From NCBI RefSeq assembly GCF_000472445.1, contig NZ_AXAJ01000003.1, forward strand, positions 348,249-412,248: a stretch of 64,000 nucleotides of DNA, read 5' to 3'. The translations under genes and the position numbers were made by a program. Shown here one piece after another: positions 41,705 to 50,005 of the stretch (positions are counted from its first letter, which is position 1; each line of letters begins with the position of its first letter). The DNA is from Burkholderia sp. WSM2230 (GTDB taxonomy: Bacteria; Pseudomonadota; Gammaproteobacteria; Burkholderiales; Burkholderiaceae). The notes below the pieces were generated by a model. It had not been told where the DNA came from. It was given only the letters and a program-made list of their open reading frames with translations, and ran no database searches.

Positions 41705-42742
41705 CTACGCGTGGGCCCCTAAATCAGCCATAAAGTCCCGGGCGCGTTCCGACAAACCTGGGGCCAGGTTCAGCGCCCGAGCGGCCGCCAGCGCAACCCG
41801 GGCACGGGCGCTCGTTTCCAGGTCGTTCGCGGCGGTCGTCAACCAGTCTGGAAACTTCTCTGTGAGCGCGTCGATCAACACGGCGGCCTGCCGTCGGTCC
41901 TTGTCTGCCTTCAGCGCGCGCGAAGGATCGCGAAGCGTGCTGACAATAAGCTTGTGAAGAGCGAATCTCGCGGGATCGGGCAGCATCACCGGCACCACAT
42001 GTTCCTTGCCGAGAATGAAGCCGGGCGCCGGGTTGGATACCAGATACCGGAAGTACGGAAGCCCCGTCGCGTGTGCGCGCAACTGGGGCAATGCCTTCGT
42101 CTCGTATGCCTCGGTACCCGGCACGAGTAAATCGACCTTGAGCGGTTGTCCGCGAGCCTTGAACGAGGTCGACGGCTTTCGCGAGTCCAGTTCCGGTACT
42201 TCAAGAAAGGGGATACCGCTGTCACGGAGAATATCCAGAAAGCTCCTGTCTTCCGGGATAGCCACCGAAATACTCCCGGTGCTGCCGATGTCGATATCTT
42301 CCGTCCGATAGTTCGCAGGCAGGCGAACGCCCAGGCTGTTCAGAAGCGCACCAAATGCGTGCGAGCCGACGAGCACGCCACCGTTGCTGAAGATGCCGGC
42401 GTTAAAGAGCGTGGCAAGCGTCAGCGCGGAAGAATTGTCGGCAGCGGCAAAGCCCGCCTTGCGCAGCACCTGGACGTCGGCGCCAAGCGCGCGCATCTCC
42501 GCGCTCTCGAGTAGCCGGGCTTCGAGCGCAGCCTCTGTGGCGGGCTCTCCCGTCCGGCCTAGTGAGATTTCCTTGTGCTTTCCTGAAGCCAGATACACGC
42601 GCCAGTAGGTGTACGTTTTGCCGTCAACGGTCTTCTGCGCGGCAGAGCCAGGCGAATGCAGCGCGATGTGGTCCTGCCCACTGGCGCGCTCCGTGACAGA
42701 GGAGTACAGCGTTTGCAGCGCGTCGTTGTGAAAGCTGACCAT
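41705..42742 (-). CDS. Orphan nucleotidyltransferase (GSU-type NTP_transf_8-like)
   Basis: This 345-residue protein has a nucleotidyltransferase core: LVGSHAFGALLNSLGVRLPA (GS motif) followed by YRTEDIDIG with the D-x-D catalytic pair. Further blocks (FLDILRDSGIPFLEVPELDS; FKARGQPLKVDLLVPGTE) fit the NTP_transf_8 (PF12281) group of uncharacterised enzymes. An N-terminal domain of about 100 residues (YTYWRVYLASGKHKEISLGR) precedes it. Partners are absent. The gene lies between two housekeeping-like operons and has an AT-rich upstream region with nested inverted repeats, suggesting it was acquired. A role in defence or RNA modification, as for other orphan NTases, is only conjecture. Confidence 0.7.
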   Translation of the reverse strand: MVSFHNDALQTLYSSVTERASGQDHIALHSPGSAAQKTVDGKTYTYWRVYLASGKHKEISLGRTGEPATEAALEARLLESAEMRALGADVQVLRKAGFAAADNSSALTLATLFNAGIFSNGGVLVGSHAFGALLNSLGVRLPANYRTEDIDIGSTGSISVAIPEDRSFLDILRDSGIPFLEVPELDSRKPSTSFKARGQPLKVDLLVPGTEAYETKALPQLRAHATGLPYFRYLVSNPAPGFILGKEHVVPVMLPDPARFALHKLIVSTLRDPSRALKADKDRRQAAVLIDALTEKFPDWLTTAANDLETSARARVALAAARALNLAPGLSERARDFMADLGAHA

Positions 42743-42747
42743 AGGTC

Positions 42748-42814
42748 TTGACTCCTTATACCCTATGATTTCATATTAAGGTATAAGGGCAAGGAGGTCA
42801 AATTTATACCTTAA
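42748..42814 (-). promoter_or_regulatory. Nested inverted repeats over promoter and ribosome-binding site
   Basis: On the plus strand TTGACTCCTTATACC (42748-42762) is mirrored by GGTATAAGG (42780-42788) plus AAGGAGGTCAA (42791-42801). A second pair is TTAAGGTATAA (42776-42786) with TTATACCTTAA (42804-42814), perfect over 11 bp. The gene's ribosome-binding site (AAGGAG on the minus strand, 42757-42752) lies inside the first arm. In RNA, the middle segment can pair with either the upstream or the downstream one, so folding could open or close the site. A DNA operator is the alternative. Confidence 0.6.
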
Positions 42815-43079
42815 CGTCAGATTCCAAGGGATAATCCGCGCGGGGCCAGGCAGCGCCTGCAGCGGCACGAACAGAAGCCAGCGCGGCCTCCGCACCGGTC
42901 GCCCACCACCCCACCCAACCGCCACGCTAATAACCGCGCCAACCATCGCGCCAACTCGCGTTGCCAACAAGCCCCCAACTTTTACTTGCGATTCTGTAAA
43001 ATTCGCCCACGCCGAAAACCGCGTGCCGAAGGCGGCGCCCCGACCGCCGACTCCATCCAAGAGACAAGGAAGACACAAC

Positions 43080-44384
43080 ATGACCGACCTCACAGACCAA
43101 AGCGTGGCCTCCGCCCACGACACACGGCGCCGCATTTTTGCGATCGTCGGTGCGTCATCGGGCAATCTCGTCGAGTGGTTCGACTTCTATGTCTACTCGT
43201 TCTGCGCGCTGTATTTCGCGCCCGCGTTCTTTCCCAGCGGCAACGCCACCACGCAGTTGCTGAACACGGCCGGCGTGTTCGCGGCGGGTTTTCTGATGCG
43301 GCCGATCGGCGGCTGGTTCTTCGGCCGTCTCGCCGACAAGCATGGCCGACGCACCGCGATGATGGTGTCGGTGTTCATGATGTGCGGCGGCTCGCTGGTC
43401 ATCGCCGTATTGCCCACGTACGCGCAGATCGGCGCGCTCGCACCCGCGCTGCTGCTGGTCGCACGGCTGTTCCAGGGCCTTTCGGTCGGCGGCGAATACG
43501 GCACCAGCGCGACCTATATGAGTGAAGTCGCGCTAAAAGGGCGGCGCGGCTTTTTCGCGTCGTTCCAATACGTGACGCTGATCGGCGGCCAGTTGTGCGC
43601 GCTGCTCGTGCTGGTGGTCCTGCAACAGACGCTCTCTAACGCCGAACTCAAGGCATGGGGCTGGCGCGTGCCGTTCGTGATCGGTGCGATTGCGGCGCTG
43701 GTCGCGCTGTATCTGCGTAAATCGCTCGATGAAACCACGACCGCGGCGACGCGTCAGCGCAAGGAAGCAGGCACGCTGCGCGGCTTGTGGCAGCATCGCG
43801 TCGCGTTTCTGACGGTGCTCGGCTTCACCGCCGGCGGCTCGCTGATTTTCTACACCTTCACCACGTATATGCAGAAATATCTGGTGAACACGGCGGGCAT
43901 GAACGCGAAGACCGCGAGCAACGTGATGACTGCGGCGCTCTTCGTCTACATGATGATTCAACCGCTGTTCGGCGCGTTGTCGGACCGCATCGGTCGCCGC
44001 AATTCGATGCTGTGCTTCGGCCTGTTCGCGACCATCGGCACGGTGCCGCTCCTGCATGCGCTCAAAGACGTGACGAGCCCGTACGCGGCGTTCGCCCTCG
44101 TCGTGCTGGCGCTTGCCATTGTCAGCTTCTATACGTCGATCAGCGGCCTGATCAAGGCCGAAATGTTCCCGCCGGAAGTGCGTGCGCTCGGCGTGGGCCT
44201 CTCGTATGCGGTAGCCAACGCGATTTTCGGCGGCTCGGCGGAATATGTGGCGCTGTGGCTGAAGTCGGTCGGCAATGAATCGATGTTCTACTGGTACGTG
44301 ACCTTCCTGTGTGCGGTCGCCGGCCTTGTCGCGCTGCGCATGCGCGATCCGTCGAAAGAAGGGTATCTGCGTCACGAACCGTGA
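43080..44384 (+). CDS. MFS metabolite:H+ symporter (alpha-ketoglutarate/dicarboxylate type)
   Basis: This 434-residue, 12-segment transporter of the MHS family (KgtP/ShiA/ProP-like) shows [20 protein letters not shown] in TM1, the loop [18 protein letters not shown], and [20 protein letters not shown]. The close resemblance to KgtP in these motifs suggests an organic acid or 2-oxoglutarate substrate, but the family includes shikimate and citrate carriers. CAAGGAAGACACAAC precedes ATG 43080. The 337 bp upstream include the nucleotidyltransferase inverted repeats. Confidence 0.88.
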   Translation: MTDLTDQSVASAHDTRRRIFAIVGASSGNLVEWFDFYVYSFCALYFAPAFFPSGNATTQLLNTAGVFAAGFLMRPIGGWFFGRLADKHGRRTAMMVSVFMMCGGSLVIAVLPTYAQIGALAPALLLVARLFQGLSVGGEYGTSATYMSEVALKGRRGFFASFQYVTLIGGQLCALLVLVVLQQTLSNAELKAWGWRVPFVIGAIAALVALYLRKSLDETTTAATRQRKEAGTLRGLWQHRVAFLTVLGFTAGGSLIFYTFTTYMQKYLVNTAGMNAKTASNVMTAALFVYMMIQPLFGALSDRIGRRNSMLCFGLFATIGTVPLLHALKDVTSPYAAFALVVLALAIVSFYTSISGLIKAEMFPPEVRALGVGLSYAVANAIFGGSAEYVALWLKSVGNESMFYWYVTFLCAVAGLVALRMRDPSKEGYLRHEP

Positions 44385-44515
44385 GCGTGGGCGCGCTGTT
44401 TATCGCGCGCCTTGCCTGGCTCGCGTAGGGCGCCGCTCATGCGTTACAGTCGGCGTCGGGTGCAACGTCAGGACTGCTCGGTTTGGCTTCACGCGCGGCG
44501 TCAGACGGGTTTCAT

Positions 44516-44545
44516 GCGGGGCGTCAGGTGCGCCTGACGCCCCGC
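44516..44545. terminator. 13-bp perfect hairpin between convergent genes
   Basis: GCGGGGCGTCAGG-TGCG-CCTGACGCCCCGC is a very stable hairpin 131 bp after the MFS stop and 30 bp before the stop of the convergent small gene. It lacks a T-run on both sides. A bidirectional terminator is the likely role. Confidence 0.6.
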
Positions 44546-44575
44546 AGCGTCCTACATCGCATCGCCCGCCCGGAT

Positions 44576-44797
44576 TCACGCCACCACGATTCCGGTGCCT
44601 AGCACATGCAGCAGGTCGCGCAGCGCTTCGGCCTGTGCCATCTTCGCATCGCTGCGCAGGTGAATCTGCACGGCTCGCCCGGCAATGCCGTCGATGGGTT
44701 GGGCGAGCCACAACTCCACCGCAAGTCCCAATCCCTCGGGCTGATTATCGGCGACCGGCTCGATCACGCGTGGTTTGAAACAGGCACTGTCGGACAT
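44576..44797 (-). CDS. Small conserved-looking hypothetical protein
   Basis: This 73-residue protein has a good ribosome-binding site (GAGGTGATTCGCC before ATG 44797) and normal codon use. No signal peptide or membrane helix is seen; the sequence is amphipathic (LGLAVELWLAQPIDGIAGRA; AEALRDLLHVLGTGIVVA) and looks like a small alpha/beta domain. No family recognised. It stands alone, convergent with the MFS gene, upstream of the glycosyltransferase gene's end. Confidence 0.55.
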   Translation of the reverse strand: MSDSACFKPRVIEPVADNQPEGLGLAVELWLAQPIDGIAGRAVQIHLRSDAKMAQAEALRDLLHVLGTGIVVA

Positions 44798-44941
44798 GGC
44801 GAATCACCTCGGCGCTGATGACGTGTCGGGATCATCGTAATCAGCGGCGCGCGCCCGTCCAAGCAACAAAAACGGCTTTGCTAAGCAGAGGATGCTTAGC
44901 AGAAAACGCGCTGACCCTGCATGCCGGCCGCGCGCTGTCGA

Positions 44942-46282
44942 TCAACCAGGTTCGGTTGTATCGGCGGCCAGTTCCGCAACGAGATCCTTTACCGTCGCGC
45001 CGGCTTCACCGCTCAAAGCTGCCGCTGCAGTTGCTGTCGCGGCTGCTGCGCCCGCAACAGTCGCAGTCGCTGCCGTAGCCGCTGTGCTTGCCGTCGTTGC
45101 TGCGCTTGCCGCCGTTGCAGTCGCTGCCGCAGCAGCAGCGCCCGCCGCCGCTGCTGCACCTGCCGCAGTCGCCGTGGCCGCAGTCACCGCCGACACCGCC
45201 GACACCGCCGACACCGCCGACACCGCCGTCACCGCAGGAGCCGCAGGAGCCGCCGTCACCGCAGGAGCCGCCGACACCGCAGGAGCCGCCGCCGCGGCAA
45301 GTGTCGCCGCGCGCTCGCTCGCGCTCACCGCAGCCCGCGAAAGCATCAGCAGATGGTAGTAAAGCCGCGCGCTCAGCCCATAGTGATACGCGAACAGATG
45401 AGCGAGCGCGATCTTCAGACCCAGCCGTGCCTGACGGTTTCTCGCATGCACCGACACGACGATCGGCGCGAGCCGCCGCAGCGCGAGCTTGCGCGATGGC
45501 TCGAGCTGCGGCGGCAACTTCAGCTTCTTGACGAATGCGTAGGCGCTAAGCGTGGCGGCCGCCGCCGTCCCGCGCGTGCTATGGGAAATGGAACTTGCGG
45601 TCTTGCGATACACCGACACGTAGTCATGCAGATAAAAGACCTCGCGCGCCGCGAGGCAGAGTTCGGTGCCGAACACGAAATCGCAGCACGCGCCGTACTG
45701 CTCCTTATAGCCAATGCGCTTGACGAGCCGCGCGTCGGCCATCCAGCCGTTGTTGGGGAACATCTGGATCAGTCCCGTCCGGCCCGGCAGCGGTTGCAAG
45801 CCTTCGGCGTCTTTCGTGCGCCTGAAGGCCGCGTTCAGCCGCGTGCTTGCTTCGAGGTCGATCGCGCCGTCGGGGCCCGCTTCGTACTGCGCGCCGAACG
45901 CCGCATCGAGCCGTGGATACTGCTTCCAGAGCGAAACGAGTTTTTCGACGCCGTCGGTGGTGAGCACGTCGTCGTCATGAATCAGCAGAATCCTGTCGCC
46001 GCCGGCGCGCTCGAACAGCCTCGCGACGTTGCGCGCCTGGCCGAGAGGCGGCTCGTTCCTCACGTAACGGATGCGCCGCGCGTTCAGCTCGTCAGAATAG
46101 CGCGACGCGAGCAGCTGCTCGGTGCGCGCATCGCTGGAATCGTCGCCGATCACGATTTCCAGGTTGCCGTAAGTTTGCGCCAGACACGAGTCGATACACT
46201 CGACGATCAATTCCGGCCGGTTGCAGGTCGGCACGCAGATCGACACCTTGGCGGACTCGGCGGCGGGCTCGGGAATGGACAT
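44942..46282 (-). CDS. Family 2 glycosyltransferase with ~100-residue Ala/Thr/Val tail
   Basis: This 446-residue protein has a GT-A domain at residues 11-235 (VSICVPTCNRPELIVECIDS; LEIVIGDDSSDARTEQLLAS; the DXD in IHDDDVL) that would transfer a sugar from a nucleotide sugar to a glycan or lipid at the inner membrane face. From residue 326 to 423 it consists almost only of Ala, Thr, Val, Ser, Gly and Pro (SAVSAVSAVSAV), encoded by 9-bp repeats such as GACACCGCC. The C-terminal 20 residues return to normal composition (KDLVAELAADTTEPG). ATG 46282 is chosen for its AAAGG and the usual family start. No other polysaccharide genes flank it. Confidence 0.83.
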   Translation of the reverse strand: MSIPEPAAESAKVSICVPTCNRPELIVECIDSCLAQTYGNLEIVIGDDSSDARTEQLLASRYSDELNARRIRYVRNEPPLGQARNVARLFERAGGDRILLIHDDDVLTTDGVEKLVSLWKQYPRLDAAFGAQYEAGPDGAIDLEASTRLNAAFRRTKDAEGLQPLPGRTGLIQMFPNNGWMADARLVKRIGYKEQYGACCDFVFGTELCLAAREVFYLHDYVSVYRKTASSISHSTRGTAAAATLSAYAFVKKLKLPPQLEPSRKLALRRLAPIVVSVHARNRQARLGLKIALAHLFAYHYGLSARLYYHLLMLSRAAVSASERAATLAAAAAPAVSAAPAVTAAPAAPAVTAVSAVSAVSAVSAVTAATATAAGAAAAAGAAAAAATATAASAATTASTAATAATATVAGAAAATATAAAALSGEAGATVKDLVAELAADTTEPG

Positions 46283-46441
46283 GGGCGTCGCCTTTGTTAT
46301 CTGTGGAAGGGGCGGCAGCCGGCTGCTTGTTCGCATACATTGCTGCAAGCAGAAAAGTAGTGCATCGCGCCGAAAAAATATTTCGGAAAAAAACGGAAAA
46401 AATGTCTGCTATATGAAAGCGGCCGAAAGGGAAAAATTTAT

Positions 46442-46473
46442 GCGGCTTTGCTGGTCAAACGCAGCAAAGCCGC
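46442..46473 (-). terminator. Rho-independent terminator on minus strand
   Basis: GCGGCTTTGCTG and CAGCAAAGCCGC form a perfect 12-bp stem with an 8-nt loop; on the minus strand it is followed by ATAAATTTTT. It lies 20 bp beyond the stop of the microprotein gene at 46494. Confidence 0.88.
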
Positions 46474-46493
46474 TTGCAGACCCGCGCTTAATT

Positions 46494-46673
46494 TCAACCG
46501 ACTGACGGCTCGCCTTCGCCCGGCTTCTGGCCGGGACGGTCCGCCGGCGACTGATCGCGCCCTTCGTCGCCGCGTTCGGGCAGTTTGCTCTTTTCATTGT
46601 CACTATGTACGGCGGGCTGCGGATGGGCGATGTCGTCCGGCTTGTCGTTGCTCTCCTGCTTGGGCTCGGCCAT
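46494..46673 (-). CDS. Hydrophilic microprotein (59 aa)
   Basis: ATG 46673 follows a good ribosome-binding site (CGAGGAGAACGCC). The 59-residue product is highly charged and disordered-looking (MAEPKQESNDKPDDIAHPQP ... GQKPGEGEPSVG), with no signal peptide. Its own terminator lies 20 bp downstream, which supports a discrete transcript. No family is recognised; similar short acidic/Pro-rich proteins occur as stress-induced proteins. Confidence 0.65.
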   Translation of the reverse strand: MAEPKQESNDKPDDIAHPQPAVHSDNEKSKLPERGDEGRDQSPADRPGQKPGEGEPSVG

Positions 46674-46730
46674 GGCGTTCTCCTCGATTGAATACGTAGC
46701 TCATGGAGCAAAGCCCGGGCCTGGGCGCGT

Positions 46731-47651
46731 TCAGTCCGCCTGCGCAGCGCCCATCAGCGAAACAATGAAATCGAGGAACGCGCGCACCTTGGCCGGCGGA
46801 TGATGCCGCGATGGATAAAGCGCGTAGAGCGGATAAACCTCATCGCCCCAGTCGGGAAAAAGCTCGACCATCTTGCCGCTCGTGAGCAGCGACTCGGCGC
46901 CGAGCGCGAGAATCTGCGCGACGCCCTGGCCCGCGGCGCAAACGCTGTGCAGGGTACCCACGTCGTTGACGGTCAAACGGCCTTGCGGAGTGATGACCAT
47001 TTTCCTGCGACCGCGGTGGAATTCCCAACTGAATGGATAACCGGTGAGCGGATCGCGGAACTTGATGCACGCATGGTTGCCGCTCTCCAGTTCCGTCGGA
47101 TTCGTCGGGTGCCCATGCTTCTTCAGATACGACGGCGCGGCCACCGTCAGGATGCGCGTGTCGAGCAGCTTGCGCGCGATCAGCGACGACACCGGCGGCT
47201 CGCCAAAACGGATCGCGATGTCGAAACCGTCGCTGACCATATCGCCCAACTGGTCGCGGGTGATCAGTTCGACGTGCAGATCCGGATGTTTGTCGACGAA
47301 ACCGCCAACCCTCGGCCCCAGCACGAGGCGCGAGAAGAACGGGTCCATGTTCACGCGCAGGCGTCCGCGCACGGCTGTCGCGCCTTGCGCGGCGGAGGCG
47401 GCGGCTTCCTCAAGTCCGCTCAGGAGCGGCACGATCTGCTCGTAGAAGCGCCGGCCTTCGTCGGTGAGCGTGACCGAGCGCGTCGTGCGGTCGAATAGCC
47501 GGATGCCGAGCCGCGCCTCGAGCCGCGCGACAGAACGGCTCACGCCCGATTGAGACATGTCGAGCGCAACGCCTGCCGCCGCGAAACTCCCGCAATCGAC
47601 AATGGCTGTCAGCACGCCTATGCCGTTCAGCATGCGCTCGTCAAATGGCAT
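46731..47651 (-). CDS. LysR family transcriptional regulator
   Basis: This 306-residue regulator has a helix-turn-helix (GSFAAAGVALDMSQSGVSRS) and an effector domain (RGRLRVNMDPFFSRLVLGPR; GDMVSDGFDIAIRFGEPPVS). AAAGGAC lies 7 nt before ATG 47651. It is of the CrgA/PA0477-like group, usually local regulators. The nearest gene is the MFS exporter at 47841 on the same strand, so its target is not obvious. Confidence 0.9.
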   Translation of the reverse strand: MPFDERMLNGIGVLTAIVDCGSFAAAGVALDMSQSGVSRSVARLEARLGIRLFDRTTRSVTLTDEGRRFYEQIVPLLSGLEEAAASAAQGATAVRGRLRVNMDPFFSRLVLGPRVGGFVDKHPDLHVELITRDQLGDMVSDGFDIAIRFGEPPVSSLIARKLLDTRILTVAAPSYLKKHGHPTNPTELESGNHACIKFRDPLTGYPFSWEFHRGRRKMVITPQGRLTVNDVGTLHSVCAAGQGVAQILALGAESLLTSGKMVELFPDWGDEVYPLYALYPSRHHPPAKVRAFLDFIVSLMGAAQAD

Positions 47652-47840
47652 GAGTTCGTCCTTTTTATTGGAAAACGCCGTACATGCTAACGCGAAACGC
47701 CCGCTGGCAAGGCCGGCCACGAAAGACCGTGGGCCGGTGATGCGTGTTGCATGACGAAGGTAGTGGCGGGCGGCGCAGCGGAGGCAGGTGACAGCGGCGC
47801 GGCACGGATAAACACGACCCCAGCTCGCACGATCCGCTCT

Positions 47841-49232
47841 TCAGCGCCCCGCGCCCTGGCTGGCCGGCGCCCGCACAGCGGGCGCGGTGTCGAGATGGCG
47901 AAACACCCACGCCGACAGCAGCGTGATCGCGCCGACGCAGACAAAGCTCAGCCGAAAGCCGAGCGCAGCAGAACCCCATTGCGCGGCGAACAGCTTCACA
48001 AGACCGCCGCCGATCGACACGCCAAGCCCGATCGCGAGCATCTGCACCATCGAAAAGAGGCTGTTGCCGCTGCCGGCGTCTTCATGGGAAAGACCCTTGA
48101 GCGTGACGCTGTTCATCGCCGCGAATTGCATGGAGTTGGCCGCGCCGAACACCGCCAGAATCGCGATTTCGACAATGAGCGGCGTGCTGCGCGAAATCAA
48201 CGCAAACGCCACGATCGACGAACCGACGACCAGCGTATTCACGAGCAGAAAGAGCTCGTAGCCGAAGCGCCGCACGAGCGGCGTGATCCAGCGCTTCGCG
48301 ACCGTGCCGGCGAGCGCCGCGGGCAACATCATCAGACCCGAATGCAGCGGCGTGTAGCCGAGCTGAAGCTGCAACAGCAGCGGCACGAGAAACGGCACGG
48401 CGCTCGAGCCGATGCGACACACCAGGTTGCCGATCAGGCCGACGCTGAAATTCGGCTCGCTGAACAGCGACAATTTGAAGAGCGGGTTGCGCCGCCGCTT
48501 TGCGTGCGGAACGTAGGCGAGCGCGCTTACGGCCGCAAGCGCGAAGAGCGCCGCCGACCACGCCGCCTGATGCGTCGGCGCGGGCGCGTCGACGGCCAGC
48601 GAAAATGCGATCATGGAGAGCGACAACAATCCGCAGCCGACGAAGTCGAATGGCGGCGCCTGCGTCTCGCCGTGCGGGGGCAGAAAGCGCTGCACCGCGT
48701 ACAGACCGATCGCGCCGATCGGCACGTTGATCAGAAAAATCCAGTGCCACGTGATCGCCTGAACGAACCAGCCGCCGAGTGTCGGTCCGGCAATCGGACC
48801 GAGCTGACCCGCGACCGAAATGAACGCGAGCGCCGCAACGTACTGTTCGCCGGACACGCTGCGCAATACGGCGAGGCGTCCGATCGGCAGCAGCATCGAA
48901 CCGCCCACGCCTTGCAGCACGCGCGCGAGCACGAGTTGACCCAGCGTATGCGCGCTCGCGCAGCAGATCGAGCCGATCACGAAGATCAGGATCGCCGCAA
49001 AATAGACCCGCCGCGTGCCGAAGCGGTCCGCGAGCCAGCCGGAGGCGGGGGTGAGCATCGCCATCGTCAGCGTGTAGGCGACTACGATCGGCTGCATCGC
49101 GAGCGGCGCGACGTGCAGGCTGTGCGCAATGGAAGGCAGCGCGGTGTTGACGATCGTCGTGTCGAGCGACTGCATGAAAAAGCCGGCTGCGACGATCCAC
49201 AGCAGCGCGGTATGCGACGAATCCCTGGTCAT
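47841..49232 (-). CDS. MFS multidrug transporter (DHA2, EmrB/QacA-like)
   Basis: This 463-residue transporter has about 14 membrane segments. Motifs include SLDTTIVNTALPSIAHSLHV in TM1, the loop GWLADRFGTRRVYF and motif C-like GPIAGPTLGGWFVQ in TM5. The sequence resembles MdtD. It probably expels hydrophobic drugs with protons; the substrate is unknown. The ATG at 49232 is the only good start. An AhpD-like gene lies upstream on the same strand. Confidence 0.88.
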   Translation of the reverse strand: MTRDSSHTALLWIVAAGFFMQSLDTTIVNTALPSIAHSLHVAPLAMQPIVVAYTLTMAMLTPASGWLADRFGTRRVYFAAILIFVIGSICCASAHTLGQLVLARVLQGVGGSMLLPIGRLAVLRSVSGEQYVAALAFISVAGQLGPIAGPTLGGWFVQAITWHWIFLINVPIGAIGLYAVQRFLPPHGETQAPPFDFVGCGLLSLSMIAFSLAVDAPAPTHQAAWSAALFALAAVSALAYVPHAKRRRNPLFKLSLFSEPNFSVGLIGNLVCRIGSSAVPFLVPLLLQLQLGYTPLHSGLMMLPAALAGTVAKRWITPLVRRFGYELFLLVNTLVVGSSIVAFALISRSTPLIVEIAILAVFGAANSMQFAAMNSVTLKGLSHEDAGSGNSLFSMVQMLAIGLGVSIGGGLVKLFAAQWGSAALGFRLSFVCVGAITLLSAWVFRHLDTAPAVRAPASQGAGR

Positions 49233-49337
49233 GTGATGGCAAGCGGTCGGCGCGCGGCGCCGCGGAGCGAAGTGTTGTCAGCAAACGCTTCAATGATACG
49301 GCATTGGGCGGCGCAGGGAGTTCGCTCGCCAACGAGC

Positions 49338-49775
49338 TTATTCAGGCATCTTGCGAAAGGAAATCGCAAAGCGATTCCAGGCGTTGATGGCCGAAACCAG
49401 CAGCGTCAGGTCGACCAGTTCTTCGTCGCTGAAGTGGGGGCGCACGGCTTCCCACACGGCGTCGGGCACGTGGTCGTGCGAGATGAGGGTCAAGGCTTCG
49501 GTCCATTCGAGCGCGGCGCGTTCCCGATCCGTGAAGAACGGCGTTTCGCGCCATGTGACCACCGTCGCGAGACGCCGCTCGGTTTCGCCGCCTTTGCGGG
49601 CGTCGGTGGTGTGCATGTCGACGCAGAACGCACAGCCGTTGATTTGCGACGCGCGCAGCCGCACGAGTTCCGCGAGCGACTTTTCAATCGATGATCTGCC
49701 GATGCGTTCCTCGAGGCCCAGCATCGCCTTGATCGCGGCGGGACTGGCTTTATAGAAGTCGAGACGTTGTTGCAT
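49338..49775 (-). CDS. Carboxymuconolactone decarboxylase/AhpD-like protein
   Basis: This 145-residue, all-helical protein contains the redox motif CAFCVDMH (CxxC plus His) of AhpD-like alkylhydroperoxidases within LVRLRASQINGCAFCVDMHT, and the C-terminal LVDLTLLVSAINAWNRFA block. It is predicted to act as a peroxide-linked thiol reductant in the cytoplasm. AAGGAG lies 7 nt before ATG 49775. Fused-domain or oligomeric partners are not visible. Confidence 0.87.
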   Translation of the reverse strand: MQQRLDFYKASPAAIKAMLGLEERIGRSSIEKSLAELVRLRASQINGCAFCVDMHTTDARKGGETERRLATVVTWRETPFFTDRERAALEWTEALTLISHDHVPDAVWEAVRPHFSDEELVDLTLLVSAINAWNRFAISFRKMPE

Positions 49776-50005
49776 GATTCACTCCTTGCGTTGGTTGGGC
49801 GCATCCGCTGATGCGATGAGTGAATACTAGCGGTCGCACTGGCTTGGCAAAATGACCATTTTGGACGTTTATTGGGTAGCCACTTTGTTCTCAGAGTGAA
49901 GCGGCGCAGACGGCCTGGAGCGCCCTTGTTCGCTGTAATGGCATCGTTGCCGCACTGGCGTCGATTGGGTATGGTGGGTCATCGACCTTATCGAAGAGTT
50001 CACCT

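Noticed and set aside
42789..42801. Excellent Shine-Dalgarno AAGGAGG on the plus strand
   Set aside because: No start codon follows within 15 nt on that strand; the sequence is explained as the anti-Shine-Dalgarno arm of the inverted repeats of the minus-strand nucleotidyltransferase gene.
47751..49694. 647-codon plus-strand frame opposite the MFS gene at 47841
   Set aside because: Arg/Glu/His-rich antisense artefact of a GC-rich membrane-protein gene; the minus-strand frame has all MFS motifs.
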